Positions 25,827-34,948 of a DNA stretch of 64,000 nt are shown here, in pieces (position 1 is the stretch's first letter; every line of letters starts with the position of its first letter). Position numbers and translations under genes: made by a program. The DNA comes from an uncultured Cohaesibacter sp. (GTDB lineage: Bacteria > Pseudomonadota > Alphaproteobacteria > Rhizobiales > Cohaesibacteraceae): NCBI RefSeq assembly GCF_963677725.1, contig NZ_OY782507.1, positions 1,860,001 through 1,924,000 on the forward strand, given 5' to 3'. A model generated the notes under the pieces. The model was not told the DNA's origin and did no database searches. It worked only from the letters and a program-made list of their open reading frames with translations.

Positions 25827-27140
25827 TTACACAGGCGGGGTTCCATTGACCGCCAAAGCGGCCCCTGCAAGGTAAAGCGAGCCACAAATCAGGATGCGTG
25901 GCGCCTCCGGAAGCTTCTGAAGGGCGAGTCTTTTGAGCGCTTCTTCCAAAGATCCGGCCGCAGAAGCGGGGATTCCGGCTTCTTGGGCAATGCGAGCCAA
26001 CTCCACCGGTTCAATTCCTGCCGCCGATCCGGAAACGGGCACGGTAATGATATCCTTTGCCAACCCCTTGAAGGGGGCGAAATAGCCTGAAGGCTCTTTG
26101 GTGCTGAGCATGCCTACAATCATATGCAGGGGACGGGGGGCTTTTTCTTCCAGATCCGCCAAAGCCGAGGCCAATGCCCGACCGGCTTGCGGGTTATGGC
26201 CTCCGTCGAGCCATAGCTCGGCATCGCGCGGCACTAGATCCAGCAACGCACCCTTTGTCAGCCGTTGCAGACGGGCAGGCCAGCGGACATTGACCAGACC
26301 GGTGTCGATGGCCTTGTCGTCAAGATCGGGCAAGACCTGCTTCAGGGTCGCGATGGCCAGACCAGCATTCATCAATTGATGGCGACCACCCAAGCGGGGC
26401 AAAGGCAGATCAAGCAGACCGCTTTCCCCCTGAAAGATCATCCGGCCATGTTCCTCATAGCTCATCCAGTCCTGACTACCGATCAACACTGGCCCGGCGC
26501 GCACCGCTTTGGCTTCGGATTCGAGCACGTCCCGCACTTCATCTTCTTGCGAAGCGAAGATTGCCGGAACATCCTTCTTCAGGATACCGGCCTTTTCCCG
26601 CGCGATGCCCTTGATGTCAGAGCCGAGGAAATTCTCGTGATCATGGGCGATGGGAGTAATGACGCTGGCAAGCGGCTTGTCGATAACATTGGTGGCATCA
26701 AGGCGCCCGCCCAACCCCACTTCCAGCAGCAACAGATCAGCGGGATGCTGGGAGAAAAGCAGAAAGGCTGCGATGGTGGTGATTTCAAAGAAGGTGATGG
26801 GCGCCCCGTCATTGGCTTTTTCACAGATCTGCAAAGCCTCGACCAGAGCCTCGTCGCTGACAAAGCTGCCCGCAAGACGGATGCGCTCATGAAAATGGAC
26901 CAGATGAGGGGAGCTATAGACATGAACCGTCAGGCCCGCCGCTTCCGCCATAGCGCGGATGAAGGCCGAGGTCGACCCTTTGCCATTGGTGCCTGCCACA
27001 TGGATGGTCGGGGGCAGAGACTGGTGCGGATTGCCCAGCTTGTCCAACAGACCATGCATCCGATCCAACCCCAGATCAATGCTTTTGGGATGCAGCGCAA
27101 TCATGCGCTCCAATATCGCTTCTGCCTGTTCCATCATCAT
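25827..27140 (-). CDS. folC: bifunctional folylpolyglutamate / dihydrofolate synthase
   Basis: A 437-aa Mur-ligase-fold enzyme that adds glutamate to dihydropteroate and to folates. The ATP-binding P-loop is HVAGTNGKGSTSAFI (around residues 45–59). The family's YSSPHL, the LLEVGLGGRLDATN block (around 140) and ITPIAHDHENFLG are all present. Three ATG codons in a row open the frame at 27140; no strong ribosome binding site is seen, and a longer frame to 27242 is unlike the family. It follows accD on the same strand but is separated by a terminator, so it may have its own promoter. Confidence 0.94.
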   Translation of the reverse strand: MMMEQAEAILERMIALHPKSIDLGLDRMHGLLDKLGNPHQSLPPTIHVAGTNGKGSTSAFIRAMAEAAGLTVHVYSSPHLVHFHERIRLAGSFVSDEALVEALQICEKANDGAPITFFEITTIAAFLLFSQHPADLLLLEVGLGGRLDATNVIDKPLASVITPIAHDHENFLGSDIKGIAREKAGILKKDVPAIFASQEDEVRDVLESEAKAVRAGPVLIGSQDWMSYEEHGRMIFQGESGLLDLPLPRLGGRHQLMNAGLAIATLKQVLPDLDDKAIDTGLVNVRWPARLQRLTKGALLDLVPRDAELWLDGGHNPQAGRALASALADLEEKAPRPLHMIVGMLSTKEPSGYFAPFKGLAKDIITVPVSGSAAGIEPVELARIAQEAGIPASAAGSLEEALKRLALQKLPEAPRILICGSLYLAGAALAVNGTPPV

Positions 27141-27242
27141 TGACCAGTTCGTTGGATTTTGATCGGTCCTGTATATCTGTCGGCCCTGCCTGTGGCAATC
27201 GACAAGTGCCCCATGGCGCCGGGCCATTGGCAGCATCACCAC

Positions 27243-27272
27243 AAAAAAGCCCGACCTCTTTCGAGGTCGGGC
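27243..27272 (-). terminator. rho-independent terminator after accD
   Basis: On the minus strand GCCCGACCTC pairs with GAGGTCGGGC (27249–27258 with 27263–27272) around a 4-nt loop, followed by TTTTTT. It lies 46 bp after the accD stop. Confidence 0.9.
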
Positions 27273-27317
27273 CGGATGGTATCGATTTTGCGGACCAAAC
27301 CGCCTGCAAGAAAGGGC

Positions 27318-28346
27318 TTAGCCCTCCTTGTTGGGTGTTTCTTGCTCGGCCTCATCAGCCGCCTTAGGCTCGTCCTGCGCAACTGTCTCATCAGCTGGCG
27401 CGGCCTCTTCCTTGGCAGGCACGTCCTCTGCTTCGATGGCTGGCTTCTCTTCAACGAGATCTGCCACTGGTACAGGGGCCTCTTTAGGCTCGGGCGTGTC
27501 GGTGTTTGTAAAGAAGCGGCACAGGCGGGCAATGGTGCTTGGCAGGTCATGGCGATGGACAACCATATCGACCATGCCATGTTCCTTGAGATATTCGGCG
27601 CGCTGGAACCCTTCGGGCAATTTTTCGCGGATCGTCTGTTCGATCACGCGCTGGCCAGCAAAGCCGATCAGCGCCCCCGGCTCGGCCAGTTGAATGTCAC
27701 CAAGCATCGCATAGGATGCGGTCACGCCTCCGGTGGTGGGATCGGTGAGCACCAGAATATAGGGCAATCCGGCCTCACGCAGGGCCTGAAGAGCGACGGT
27801 TGTGCGTGGCATCTGCATCAGGGAAAGAATGCCTTCCTGCATGCGCGCGCCACCTGAGGCGGTGAAGAGGACAAATGGGGTCTTGTCTTCCACGGCACGT
27901 AGAATGCCGGTGATGAGTGCTTCGCCTGCGGCCATTCCGAGCGAGCCACCAAGGAAGGTGAAATCCTGCACGGCTGCAGTGAGAAATAGACCCTCGACCG
28001 TGCCCTGGGCGACGGTGACGGAATCCTGCTTGCCGGTCTTTGCGCGCGCATCGCGCATACGGTCGACATAGCGCTTGGTGTCGCGGAATTTCAGCGGATC
28101 CATTGCAGCGTCCGGCAGATCAATCAAGCTATAGTCTGCATCATCGAAAAGGAAACCGAAGCGCTGGGTCGCATTCAGCCGCATGTGGAACTCGGAGTTC
28201 GGCACGACGAACTGATTATTCTCCAGATCCCGGTGGAACACCATTTCCCCGCTGACCGGGCATTTGATCCAGAGATTTTCCGGCGCTTCCCGCCGGTTCA
28301 AAATCGAGCGAATTTTCGGTCTGACGACAGTGTTAATCCAGTTCAC
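27318..28346 (-). CDS. accD: acetyl-CoA carboxylase carboxyltransferase subunit beta
   Basis: A 342-aa beta subunit that, with AccA, moves the carboxyl group from biotin to acetyl-CoA in fatty acid synthesis. The frame opens with GTG ([12 protein letters not shown]). The crotonase-like core is intact, including [24 protein letters not shown] and [18 protein letters not shown]. The usual four-cysteine zinc ribbon is not: the region reads [11 protein letters not shown] and VVPNSEFHM, leaving a single Cys. This loss is, as far as I recall, shared by Rhizobiales AccD. After about residue 285 comes an acidic, Pro/Ala-rich tail of unknown role. It sits between trpA and folC. Confidence 0.95.
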   Translation of the reverse strand: MNWINTVVRPKIRSILNRREAPENLWIKCPVSGEMVFHRDLENNQFVVPNSEFHMRLNATQRFGFLFDDADYSLIDLPDAAMDPLKFRDTKRYVDRMRDARAKTGKQDSVTVAQGTVEGLFLTAAVQDFTFLGGSLGMAAGEALITGILRAVEDKTPFVLFTASGGARMQEGILSLMQMPRTTVALQALREAGLPYILVLTDPTTGGVTASYAMLGDIQLAEPGALIGFAGQRVIEQTIREKLPEGFQRAEYLKEHGMVDMVVHRHDLPSTIARLCRFFTNTDTPEPKEAPVPVADLVEEKPAIEAEDVPAKEEAAPADETVAQDEPKAADEAEQETPNKEG

Positions 28347-28775
28347 GAACCACTTCCTGATCTATTTGTTCTGCTGCATCCCCCTGCGCGCTTCAAGTAG
28401 CCCAGAATAGACGCATTTTCCCGTTCTTATCCCCCCTTCCCGCATCTTTTCCAGATGGAAAAGACAGATGCCGGGAAAGGCGCAGACCCCGATCCCACAG
28501 ACCGCCAGCCCAAGCAGCCGGGCAAGCTCCTCTGATCAGGAGACCGAGTAAGGTAGATCCTCGCTGTCGCGCGAGGTGTTCACAATGTTGGTGGCCAGCA
28601 AAAAGGCCTCACGAAGGAGGCCATTGTCAGGCCATGCCATAGAATACACGCAAATGTGACCATGGCACGACCTTATTTCAATGCCTGAAGGAGGATTCAG
28701 GGTCAGTTATTGACCAAAATCACCCTAAAGGGCAGGCCAATCTTCCTTAACGTAAACAGATTGGCGCCCTGATTG
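28347..28775. other. trpA–accD intergenic region
   Basis: About 430 bp without a supported gene. It holds the trpA terminator (28600–28624). The promoter and ribosome binding site of accD should lie in its left part. Nothing else is recognised. Confidence 0.5.
28600..28624 (-). terminator. rho-independent terminator after trpA
   Basis: On the minus strand GGCCTC pairs with GAGGCC around CTTCGT (28605–28622), followed by TTTTTGC. It lies about 150 bp beyond the trpA stop. Confidence 0.7.
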
Positions 28776-29606
28776 TCAGGCTCTGGCGTCGGCACATCCC
28801 TTGGCGAGGGCTTCGACAATGTCTGTTACCGCACTCACGGTGTAAGCCGTTGCCTTGCCGTCCGCATCGAGGCTTTCGCGGATGGCATTAACCAGAACGG
28901 AGCCGACCACGACCCCGTCTGCGGTCTTGCCGACAGCGGAAGCCTGCTCAGGGCTTTTGACACCAAAGCCGACAGCGACAGGCAGATCGGTGTGACCCTT
29001 GATCTGCTTGACAGCGACCGCCACCTTGTCCGCGTCGAGCGCCCCGGTTCCGGTGATGCCTGTGACCGAGACATAATAGACAAAGCCTGAGGTATTTTGC
29101 AGCACCTTGGGCAGACGGGCATCATCGGTGGTTGGTGTCGCCAGACGGATGAAATTGAGGCCGCCCTGGCGCGCCGGAATGCAGAGCTCGTCATCATGCT
29201 CGGGCGGCACATCGACGACGATCATGCCATCAACGCCTGCGGCCTTGGCATCGGCGACGAATTTTTCCGGCCCCCAGATATAGATCGGATTGTAATAGCC
29301 CATCAGGATGATTGGCGTGTCATTATCCTCGGCGCGGAAGTCCCTGACCATTTGCAGAGTTTTTTCCATCGTCTGGCCACCGGCCAAAGCCCGCTGGGTG
29401 GCGAGCTGGATCGGCACACCTTCTGCCATCGGATCGGAGAAAGGCATGCCCAGTTCGATCACGTCAATGCCAGCCTTTGGCAGAGCCTTCAAGAGCGAGA
29501 GCGAGGTATCGAGATCCGGATCCCCGGCGGTGATGAAGCCGACGAGTGCGGGGCGGTTTTCAGCCTTGCAGGCAGCAAAGCGGGTATCGATGCGTGTGGT
29601 TTCCAT
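28776..29606 (-). CDS. trpA: tryptophan synthase alpha chain
   Basis: A 276-aa TIM-barrel subunit that cleaves indole-3-glycerol phosphate to indole and glyceraldehyde-3-phosphate. The catalytic residues are in place: Glu in [15 protein letters not shown] (around residue 50) and the Asp ten residues on. The phosphate-binding GITG and [10 protein letters not shown] loops follow. It lies 18 bp after trpB and is the last gene of trpF–trpB–trpA, followed by a terminator. The TrpA and TrpB subunits would form the usual alpha2beta2 channel complex. Confidence 0.97.
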   Translation of the reverse strand: METTRIDTRFAACKAENRPALVGFITAGDPDLDTSLSLLKALPKAGIDVIELGMPFSDPMAEGVPIQLATQRALAGGQTMEKTLQMVRDFRAEDNDTPIILMGYYNPIYIWGPEKFVADAKAAGVDGMIVVDVPPEHDDELCIPARQGGLNFIRLATPTTDDARLPKVLQNTSGFVYYVSVTGITGTGALDADKVAVAVKQIKGHTDLPVAVGFGVKSPEQASAVGKTADGVVVGSVLVNAIRESLDADGKATAYTVSAVTDIVEALAKGCADARA

Positions 29607-29624
29607 TGCTTTTCTTCCTGCTGC

Positions 29625-30857
29625 TTATTCCGAAATCGAACCCATACCGAGATGCTTGCTCACGGTGTTGACGTCCTTATCGCCGCGACCGGACAGGTTG
29701 ATCACGATGATCTGATCCTTGTCCATGGCTGGCGCCCGCTTGATAACCTCGGCAATTGCGTGGGAGCTTTCAAGCGCAGGAATGATGCCTTCGGTGCGGC
29801 AGAGCAACTGGAAGGCGTCGAGCGCTTCTTTGTCGCTGGCCGAGACATAGTCGACACGACCGGAATCGCGCAGGAACGAGTGTTCCGGCCCGATGCCCGG
29901 ATAGTCCAGCCCGGCAGAAATGGAATGGCCTTCCTGAATCTGGCCATCGTCATCCTGCAGCAGATAGGTGCGGTTGCCATGCAGAACACCCGGTTTGCCG
30001 GCATTCAGTGATGCGCAATGGGCATCGGTATCAAGCCCGTGTCCTGCGGCTTCGACGCCGACAATCTGCACATCCGTATCATCAAGGAACGGATGGAACA
30101 GGCCGATAGCATTGGACCCACCCCCAAGACAGGCAACCAGCATATCCGGCAGACGCCCTTCGGCGGCCTTAATTTGCTCTTTGACTTCCTGACCGATGAT
30201 CGACTGGAAGTCACGCACAAGGCGCGGATAAGGATGGGGACCGGCGGCAGTGCCGATGATGTAATAGGTATTCTCGACATTGGTGACCCAGTCGCGCAGG
30301 GCTTCATTCATGGCATCCTTCAGGGTGCCCGCCCCGGCTGTTACCGGATTGACCTTGCCGCCGAGCAACTCCATGCGAAAGACGTTCGGCGCCTGGCGTT
30401 CCACGTCGGTTGCACCCATATAGACCTCACACGGGAATCCAAATCGGGCGCAGACGGTGGCGGTGGCCACCCCATGTTGCCCTGCTCCGGTTTCAGCGAT
30501 GATGCGGGTCTTGCCCATGCGTTTGGCAAGCAGGATCTGACCAAGGCAATTGTTGATCTTGTGGCTGCCGGTATGATTCAACTCTTCGCGCTTGAGATAG
30601 ATTTTCGCACCACCCAACTCTTCAGTCAGGCGTTCGGCATAGTAAAGCGGGCTTTGACGGCCGACATAATTCTTATGCAAATCGGCCAATTCGGCATGAA
30701 AGGCCGGATCGGCCATGGCCTCGTTATAAGCCTGCTCCAGTTCGAGGATCAGCGGCATCAGGGTTTCGGAGACAAACTGGCCACCATAAATCCCGAAAAA
30801 GCCGCGCTCATCCGGCCCTTGAAAGCGGGAGTTCGGCAGGGTTGTTGTATCTGTCAT
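29625..30857 (-). CDS. trpB: tryptophan synthase beta chain
   Basis: A 410-aa PLP enzyme that joins indole and serine to tryptophan. The PLP lysine lies in [10 protein letters not shown] (around residue 95), followed by [16 protein letters not shown]. The phosphate-binding glycine loop is [10 protein letters not shown] (around 240). The monovalent-cation and C-terminal GRGDKD motifs are also present. The start at 30857 is preceded by AAGGAA at 7 nt; longer frames to 30875 or 30902 are less likely. It stands 62 bp after trpF and 18 bp before trpA. Confidence 0.97.
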   Translation of the reverse strand: MTDTTTLPNSRFQGPDERGFFGIYGGQFVSETLMPLILELEQAYNEAMADPAFHAELADLHKNYVGRQSPLYYAERLTEELGGAKIYLKREELNHTGSHKINNCLGQILLAKRMGKTRIIAETGAGQHGVATATVCARFGFPCEVYMGATDVERQAPNVFRMELLGGKVNPVTAGAGTLKDAMNEALRDWVTNVENTYYIIGTAAGPHPYPRLVRDFQSIIGQEVKEQIKAAEGRLPDMLVACLGGGSNAIGLFHPFLDDTDVQIVGVEAAGHGLDTDAHCASLNAGKPGVLHGNRTYLLQDDDGQIQEGHSISAGLDYPGIGPEHSFLRDSGRVDYVSASDKEALDAFQLLCRTEGIIPALESSHAIAEVIKRAPAMDKDQIIVINLSGRGDKDVNTVSKHLGMGSISE

Positions 30858-30919
30858 GGCAATTTCCTTGCTCATATCTGGCTGTCTTTGGCCGGAGCGC
30901 AAGCTTGTCGGCGGTTCCT

Positions 30920-31564
30920 TCAGGCGGCCCCTTTGGCTGCAAAGACAAAATCAATGATCTTTTGCCGGTCCTTGACGCCCGGCTCACTTTCCACCCCCGA
31001 TGACACATCCACCCCTTGAGGATGGATCAGGCGGATCGCCTCGGCCACATTGTCCGAGGTGAGACCTCCTGCGAGGATGAGCGGTTTCGATAGCTTGAGA
31101 TTCTTGATCAATTGCCAGTCAAAGCTGATGCCATTGCCGCCCGGAAGGTCGGTTTTCATCCCCTTGGGGGGCTTGGCATCGAGCAACAGCATGTCGCACA
31201 CGGCTTCATAGGAAGCGATGGGTGCCAGATCTGCTTCGTCCCGAATGGAAAGCGCCTTCATGACCGGTCGGCCAAAGCGCGCCTTGATATCGGCTGCTCT
31301 TTGAGGGGGTTCAGACCCGTGCAATTGCCAGATATCGGGATTGACCGACTGGTCGATGGCCTCAAGCTCATCGTCACTCGCATTGACAGTGAGGGCGACT
31401 ATGGACGCTTTGCCGCGTACCGGACCCACCAGTTCCTTCGCTTTCCCATATTCCACATGCCTCGGGCTTTTTGGAAAAAATACAAACCCAATCCAGTTTG
31501 CACCGGCTTGCAGGCAGGTCTCGATCATCTCTGGTGTCGATAGCCCGCATATCTTTACATACAT
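30920..31564 (-). CDS. trpF: phosphoribosylanthranilate isomerase
   Basis: A 214-aa TIM barrel that performs the Amadori rearrangement of N-(5'-phosphoribosyl)anthranilate. The frame begins [12 protein letters not shown], with the catalytic Cys in KICGL. The catalytic Asp follows in LLLDAKPP (around residue 128), and the phosphate-binding LAGGL and [15 protein letters not shown] segments close the barrel. It is first of the local trpF–trpB–trpA set. The other trp genes are not in this window. The ornithine-cyclodeaminase-like gene ends 48 bp upstream on the same strand. Confidence 0.96.
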   Translation of the reverse strand: MYVKICGLSTPEMIETCLQAGANWIGFVFFPKSPRHVEYGKAKELVGPVRGKASIVALTVNASDDELEAIDQSVNPDIWQLHGSEPPQRAADIKARFGRPVMKALSIRDEADLAPIASYEAVCDMLLLDAKPPKGMKTDLPGGNGISFDWQLIKNLKLSKPLILAGGLTSDNVAEAIRLIHPQGVDVSSGVESEPGVKDRQKIIDFVFAAKGAA

Positions 31565-31612
31565 GGCCAGCCCTCTCGTTGCAATGGTTCAGGAGTGATG
31601 GCCTTCATGGAT

Positions 31613-32578
31613 CTAGGTCATCTGCTCGTATATATATTGTGCAGCAGCCAGATCCTCAATGGCGGTGCCAACCGACTTGAACAGAGTGATGTCTTCGTCG
31701 TTGACCCGTCCCTTGCATTTACTCCGGCAGAGACCGAACAGATCACCACGAATGTCATCTGGCTCTAGAATGCCTGCCTTCAAAGGCTGCACAATGTCTC
31801 CGCCTTCCTTGGTGGCACCGGCCAGCGTGTCCACATAGACCCGCGAACGCTTGATGCATTTGTCATCAGATTCGCGCATATCCGGACGAAAGGCTCCGAC
31901 CAGATCGAGATGGGCACCCGGTTTGAGCCAGGATCCGTCGATCAGTGGTTCGGTCGCCATGGTGGCGCAGGAAATGATATCGGCTTCAGAGACCGCCGCG
32001 GCACGATCATCGGTCACCTCAACCGTGACATCGCAATCGTCAAAACCAGCGGCAACCTCTTGCGCCTTATCGCGACTGCGACCCCAGATAATGACACGTT
32101 CAATATCGCGGACACTCATATGGGCGCGGATCAAGTGCTTGGACAGTGCACCGGTGCCAATCATGGTCAGTGTCTTGGCATCCTTGCGAGCGAGATAATC
32201 GGCGGCAAGAGCAGAGGCACAAGCCGTGCGCCAGACGGTCAGTGATGGGCCATCCAAAATGGACCGAACCATACCAGTCTGCTGATCAAGCAGAAAATAG
32301 GCCCCGAGAATTGAAGGCAGATTGAAGCGTTCACCGTTGCTCGGGAAGACGGTTAGCATCTTGATGCCGATATAGCCGTGATAGGAGGTGCCATTGGCGT
32401 GGGCATCACTCCAGGAGGGCATCAGCAGCAGGGTTGCGTCTGCCTGATCGGGCAAGGCAATGTTATGGTGATGACGAACAGGGGTCACATAACGGGCTTG
32501 AAAGGCTTGCCGCAACGCTTCGACCAGCGCACGATAATCCATGGCCTTGTTGATTGTGGCGGCGTCCAGAAACTGCAT
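31613..32578 (-). CDS. ornithine cyclodeaminase / mu-crystallin family protein
   Basis: A 321-aa NAD(P)-dependent enzyme of the OCD/mu-crystallin family. It shows the substrate-arginine region LTVWRTACASALAADYLARKD, the dinucleotide fold MIGTGALSKHLIRAH (around residue 140) and the conserved GAHLDLVGAFRPDMRE segment. Members include ornithine cyclodeaminase, pyrroline-2-carboxylate reductase and alanine dehydrogenase, and these cannot be told apart here. It lies upstream of trpF on the same strand with a 48-bp gap. Co-transcription is possible but a metabolic link to tryptophan is not obvious. Confidence 0.85.
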   Translation of the reverse strand: MQFLDAATINKAMDYRALVEALRQAFQARYVTPVRHHHNIALPDQADATLLLMPSWSDAHANGTSYHGYIGIKMLTVFPSNGERFNLPSILGAYFLLDQQTGMVRSILDGPSLTVWRTACASALAADYLARKDAKTLTMIGTGALSKHLIRAHMSVRDIERVIIWGRSRDKAQEVAAGFDDCDVTVEVTDDRAAAVSEADIISCATMATEPLIDGSWLKPGAHLDLVGAFRPDMRESDDKCIKRSRVYVDTLAGATKEGGDIVQPLKAGILEPDDIRGDLFGLCRSKCKGRVNDEDITLFKSVGTAIEDLAAAQYIYEQMT

Positions 32579-32731
32579 GAAGTGACCCTTTTCGGATTGG
32601 ATGCAAAATGCTCAGCTGTTTTTATATAGCGGGCCAGCCCGAACGACGCAATCGTTAGGATGATCCGTCCAGCCGCGGAAAGACAAGAGGCAAACGGGGC
32701 AGAGGCAACAGCATCGGAAGCCAGCAGAAAC

Positions 32732-32762
32732 AAAAATGCCAACCGCGAGGGTTGGCATTTTC
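32732..32762. terminator. bidirectional terminator
   Basis: AAAATGCCAACC (32733–32744) pairs with GGTTGGCATTTT (32750–32761) around a 5-nt loop, with A and T runs on both sides. It ends lapA (minus strand, stop at 32847). Confidence 0.85.
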
Positions 32763-32846
32763 TAAAAGGCTTTCGCCTATCACTGTCCGTTTGACCAGAC
32801 CGCCCATGCCATAAGGAAACCCCATCAGGCCCACTGGTGTGGCTGA

Positions 32847-33236
32847 TCAGGCGGCAGGGCGAGCGATACCATCGTCCGCAGGCGCTGGCAGAGCCGGTGA
32901 ATCGCTTTTCGGAAGCGTGGTCAAATTCTCGACCCGCTTTTGCTGGCGATCGGCTTCATTGCGCCATTTGCGTGCTTCATAGCGTTTTTCGCGAGCCGTT
33001 CGGCGATGACGCCCCTGTTTCATCCAGGCCATGAAACCGCCGATCAGGATACCTGCCAGCAGGGATCCGAACATAACGACATAAAGCGGGACCGAGAAGT
33101 CCAGCGCCGGCTGTTCTGGCGAAAAGGGATCGAGCGCCAAATTGACGCTGTGACGGTTGGCTACCGCGAGCGATACAAGCACAATGCCGACCGGCACCAG
33201 TATGAGCAACTGGAAGAGACGCTTGATTGCTTTCAT
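32847..33236 (-). CDS. LapA-domain (DUF1049) membrane protein
   Basis: A 129-aa inner-membrane protein with two hydrophobic segments (about 8–27 and 50–72), the second being LYVVMFGSLLAGILIGGFMAW. A basic coiled-coil-like cytoplasmic tail rich in Arg and Lys follows, and the end is Pro/Ala-rich. This is the LapA_dom/DUF1049 layout. In Escherichia coli LapA works near LapB in lipopolysaccharide regulation; whether that holds here is unknown. The gene follows ihfB by 33 bp, a usual alphaproteobacterial pairing. Confidence 0.85.
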   Translation of the reverse strand: MKAIKRLFQLLILVPVGIVLVSLAVANRHSVNLALDPFSPEQPALDFSVPLYVVMFGSLLAGILIGGFMAWMKQGRHRRTAREKRYEARKWRNEADRQQKRVENLTTLPKSDSPALPAPADDGIARPAA

Positions 33237-33269
33237 AATCGTGTGAAATCCAAGTTAGCGGCCAAGGAG

Positions 33270-33566
33270 TTATTCTCCCGCATCTTCGCCATCATTGAGG
33301 CGTTCGCGCATTTCCTTGCCGGTTTTGAAGAAGGGGACAAATTTCTCGGCCACAGGTACTTTCTCACCGGTCCTCGGATTTCGCCCAACTCGCGCCGGGC
33401 GGTTCTTGACAGAAAAGGCCCCGAAGCCACGCAACTCGACCCTGTCTCCACGCGCCAACGCATCGGAGATTTCATCAAGAATGGCATTCACGATATGCTC
33501 GACATCCCGCTGATAGAGATGTGGGTTCTGTTCTGCGATAATCTGTACCAGTTCGGACTTTATCAT
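33270..33566 (-). CDS. ihfB: integration host factor subunit beta
   Basis: A 98-aa DNA-bending protein of the HU/IHF family. The frame [20 protein letters not shown] starts at 33566 behind GGGGAG. The DNA-binding beta arm reads [20 protein letters not shown], with the intercalating proline in RNPRTG. It would pair with an alpha subunit encoded elsewhere and act in replication, recombination and promoter architecture. The longer frame to 33725 overlaps the end of sppA and is rejected. Confidence 0.95.
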   Translation of the reverse strand: MIKSELVQIIAEQNPHLYQRDVEHIVNAILDEISDALARGDRVELRGFGAFSVKNRPARVGRNPRTGEKVPVAEKFVPFFKTGKEMRERLNDGEDAGE

Positions 33567-33651
33567 CGTCCGCTCCCCTTCGTTCCTGTGCCCTATATGG
33601 CGAGATACGTACCCGCCATGTCCCCGGCTGATGCAAAAGCGTAATATGCTA

Positions 33652-34617
33652 TTATTGTTCGCTTTTTTGAGCCTGCCAAACTGAAACCAGTCCGTCAAGT
33701 TTCCCGACCTGTTTTCGTGTGTCAATCAGGTCAAAAAGTGGTGCTGGGACCCATTTTGAGAGGAATTTGCTTGCCAAGCCGAAGGGAAGGTCGTCGCGCA
33801 GCGGTGCTGGCTTCCATTCCACCATTTCCAGACTGTCAGGCAATTTATGCTGTTTGATCAACCAATTCATGGCTTTTTCCGGTCCGCCAAGCTCATCAAT
33901 CAGCTGCAGTTCCACTGCCTGACCACCGGTAACGACCCGACCATCGGCAAGTTTGAGGGTGGTTTCGCGATCAAATGGACGGCGATCAGCAACCAGATCG
34001 ACAAACCATTGAAAAGAATCATCAATCATTCGTTGAATCATCGCCTCGGCTTCGGGATTGCGCGGCGAGAATGGGTTCGGCTCGGCTTTCAGGGGCGCGC
34101 TTTTGATGGCTCGCATTTCAACCCCGACCGTATCCATCAGTTTGGTCACATCGGTATATTGGAAAATCACACCGATCGAGCCGGTGATGGTCGAACGACG
34201 GGCAAAAATACGCTCTGCGGGCAGTGAAATCATATAGCCTGCGGAGGTGGCAATACCATCCATGCTGGTGACCAGTGGTTTCTTTTTGGCCAATTTTGTC
34301 AGCGCTTCATACATGGCCTCGCCGCCGGAGGTGGAACCGCCGGGACTGTTGATCGTCAGGACAACGCCTTTTACAGCGTCGCTTTCCTCCAGTTTCTTGA
34401 TCAGGTCGAGCTTGCGCTGTTCGCCAATAATAACGCCATCAATGTTGAGCTTGGCGATATGGGCGCTTTTTCGCTTCATATCCGGGCTTTCAGCGACAAC
34501 GGAAAAGCCCGCAAAAGCAACCAACAGAATGAGAGACAGGATGGCGACAATACGCCAAATCGAGAGTTTCCGGCGCATTTGGCGCCGTTCGAGCGCGTGA
34601 TCGGTATCGAATATCAT
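33652..34617 (-). CDS. sppA: signal peptide peptidase SppA (S49)
   Basis: A 321-aa membrane-bound serine protease of the short SppA type, which clears cleaved signal peptides. One TM segment (about residues 22–42) anchors it. The active region contains [17 protein letters not shown] (about 98–114) and the nucleophile Ser in [14 protein letters not shown], followed by [10 protein letters not shown] with the downstream fold residues. The start at 34617 is preceded by AGGAAG; the longer frame to 34662 is not supported. It lies between rpsA and ihfB on the same strand, 85 bp before ihfB. Confidence 0.93.
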   Translation of the reverse strand: MIFDTDHALERRQMRRKLSIWRIVAILSLILLVAFAGFSVVAESPDMKRKSAHIAKLNIDGVIIGEQRKLDLIKKLEESDAVKGVVLTINSPGGSTSGGEAMYEALTKLAKKKPLVTSMDGIATSAGYMISLPAERIFARRSTITGSIGVIFQYTDVTKLMDTVGVEMRAIKSAPLKAEPNPFSPRNPEAEAMIQRMIDDSFQWFVDLVADRRPFDRETTLKLADGRVVTGGQAVELQLIDELGGPEKAMNWLIKQHKLPDSLEMVEWKPAPLRDDLPFGLASKFLSKWVPAPLFDLIDTRKQVGKLDGLVSVWQAQKSEQ

Positions 34618-34875
34618 TTTTGCTTCCTGAGTCACCCAGCTTTTGACTGTGCGATGCTCCAAATCTTCGTTGGTGTGTCTTCTTTGGCTTGAAGGGCGGA
34701 TCCTAACCGAAGGTTTCGTATCTTATTAATTACCCGCCTTGCCCTGATTTGCAACGATCTTGACCTGTCGAGTTTAAAAAAGGGTTTGGGCGATCAGCAA
34801 TTGGACAGATTTTCGTATCAGGCAAATGCCTGCGTCTTTCGCTGCGGCCCTCTGGCCACCTTGATCGCAGGCAAC

Positions 34876-34910
34876 AAAAAACCGCAGATGCCAGGCATCT
34901 GCGGTTTCTT
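34876..34910. terminator. bidirectional terminator between rpsA and sppA
   Basis: AAACCGCAGATG (34879–34890) pairs with CATCTGCGGTTT (34896–34907) around 5 nt. On the minus strand it is followed by TTGTTGC-type T-rich sequence. It lies 39 bp after the rpsA stop. Confidence 0.88.
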
Positions 34911-34948
34911 AATCTTGGGTGTCATCCCTTGCGGGAAGACAGCAAATT

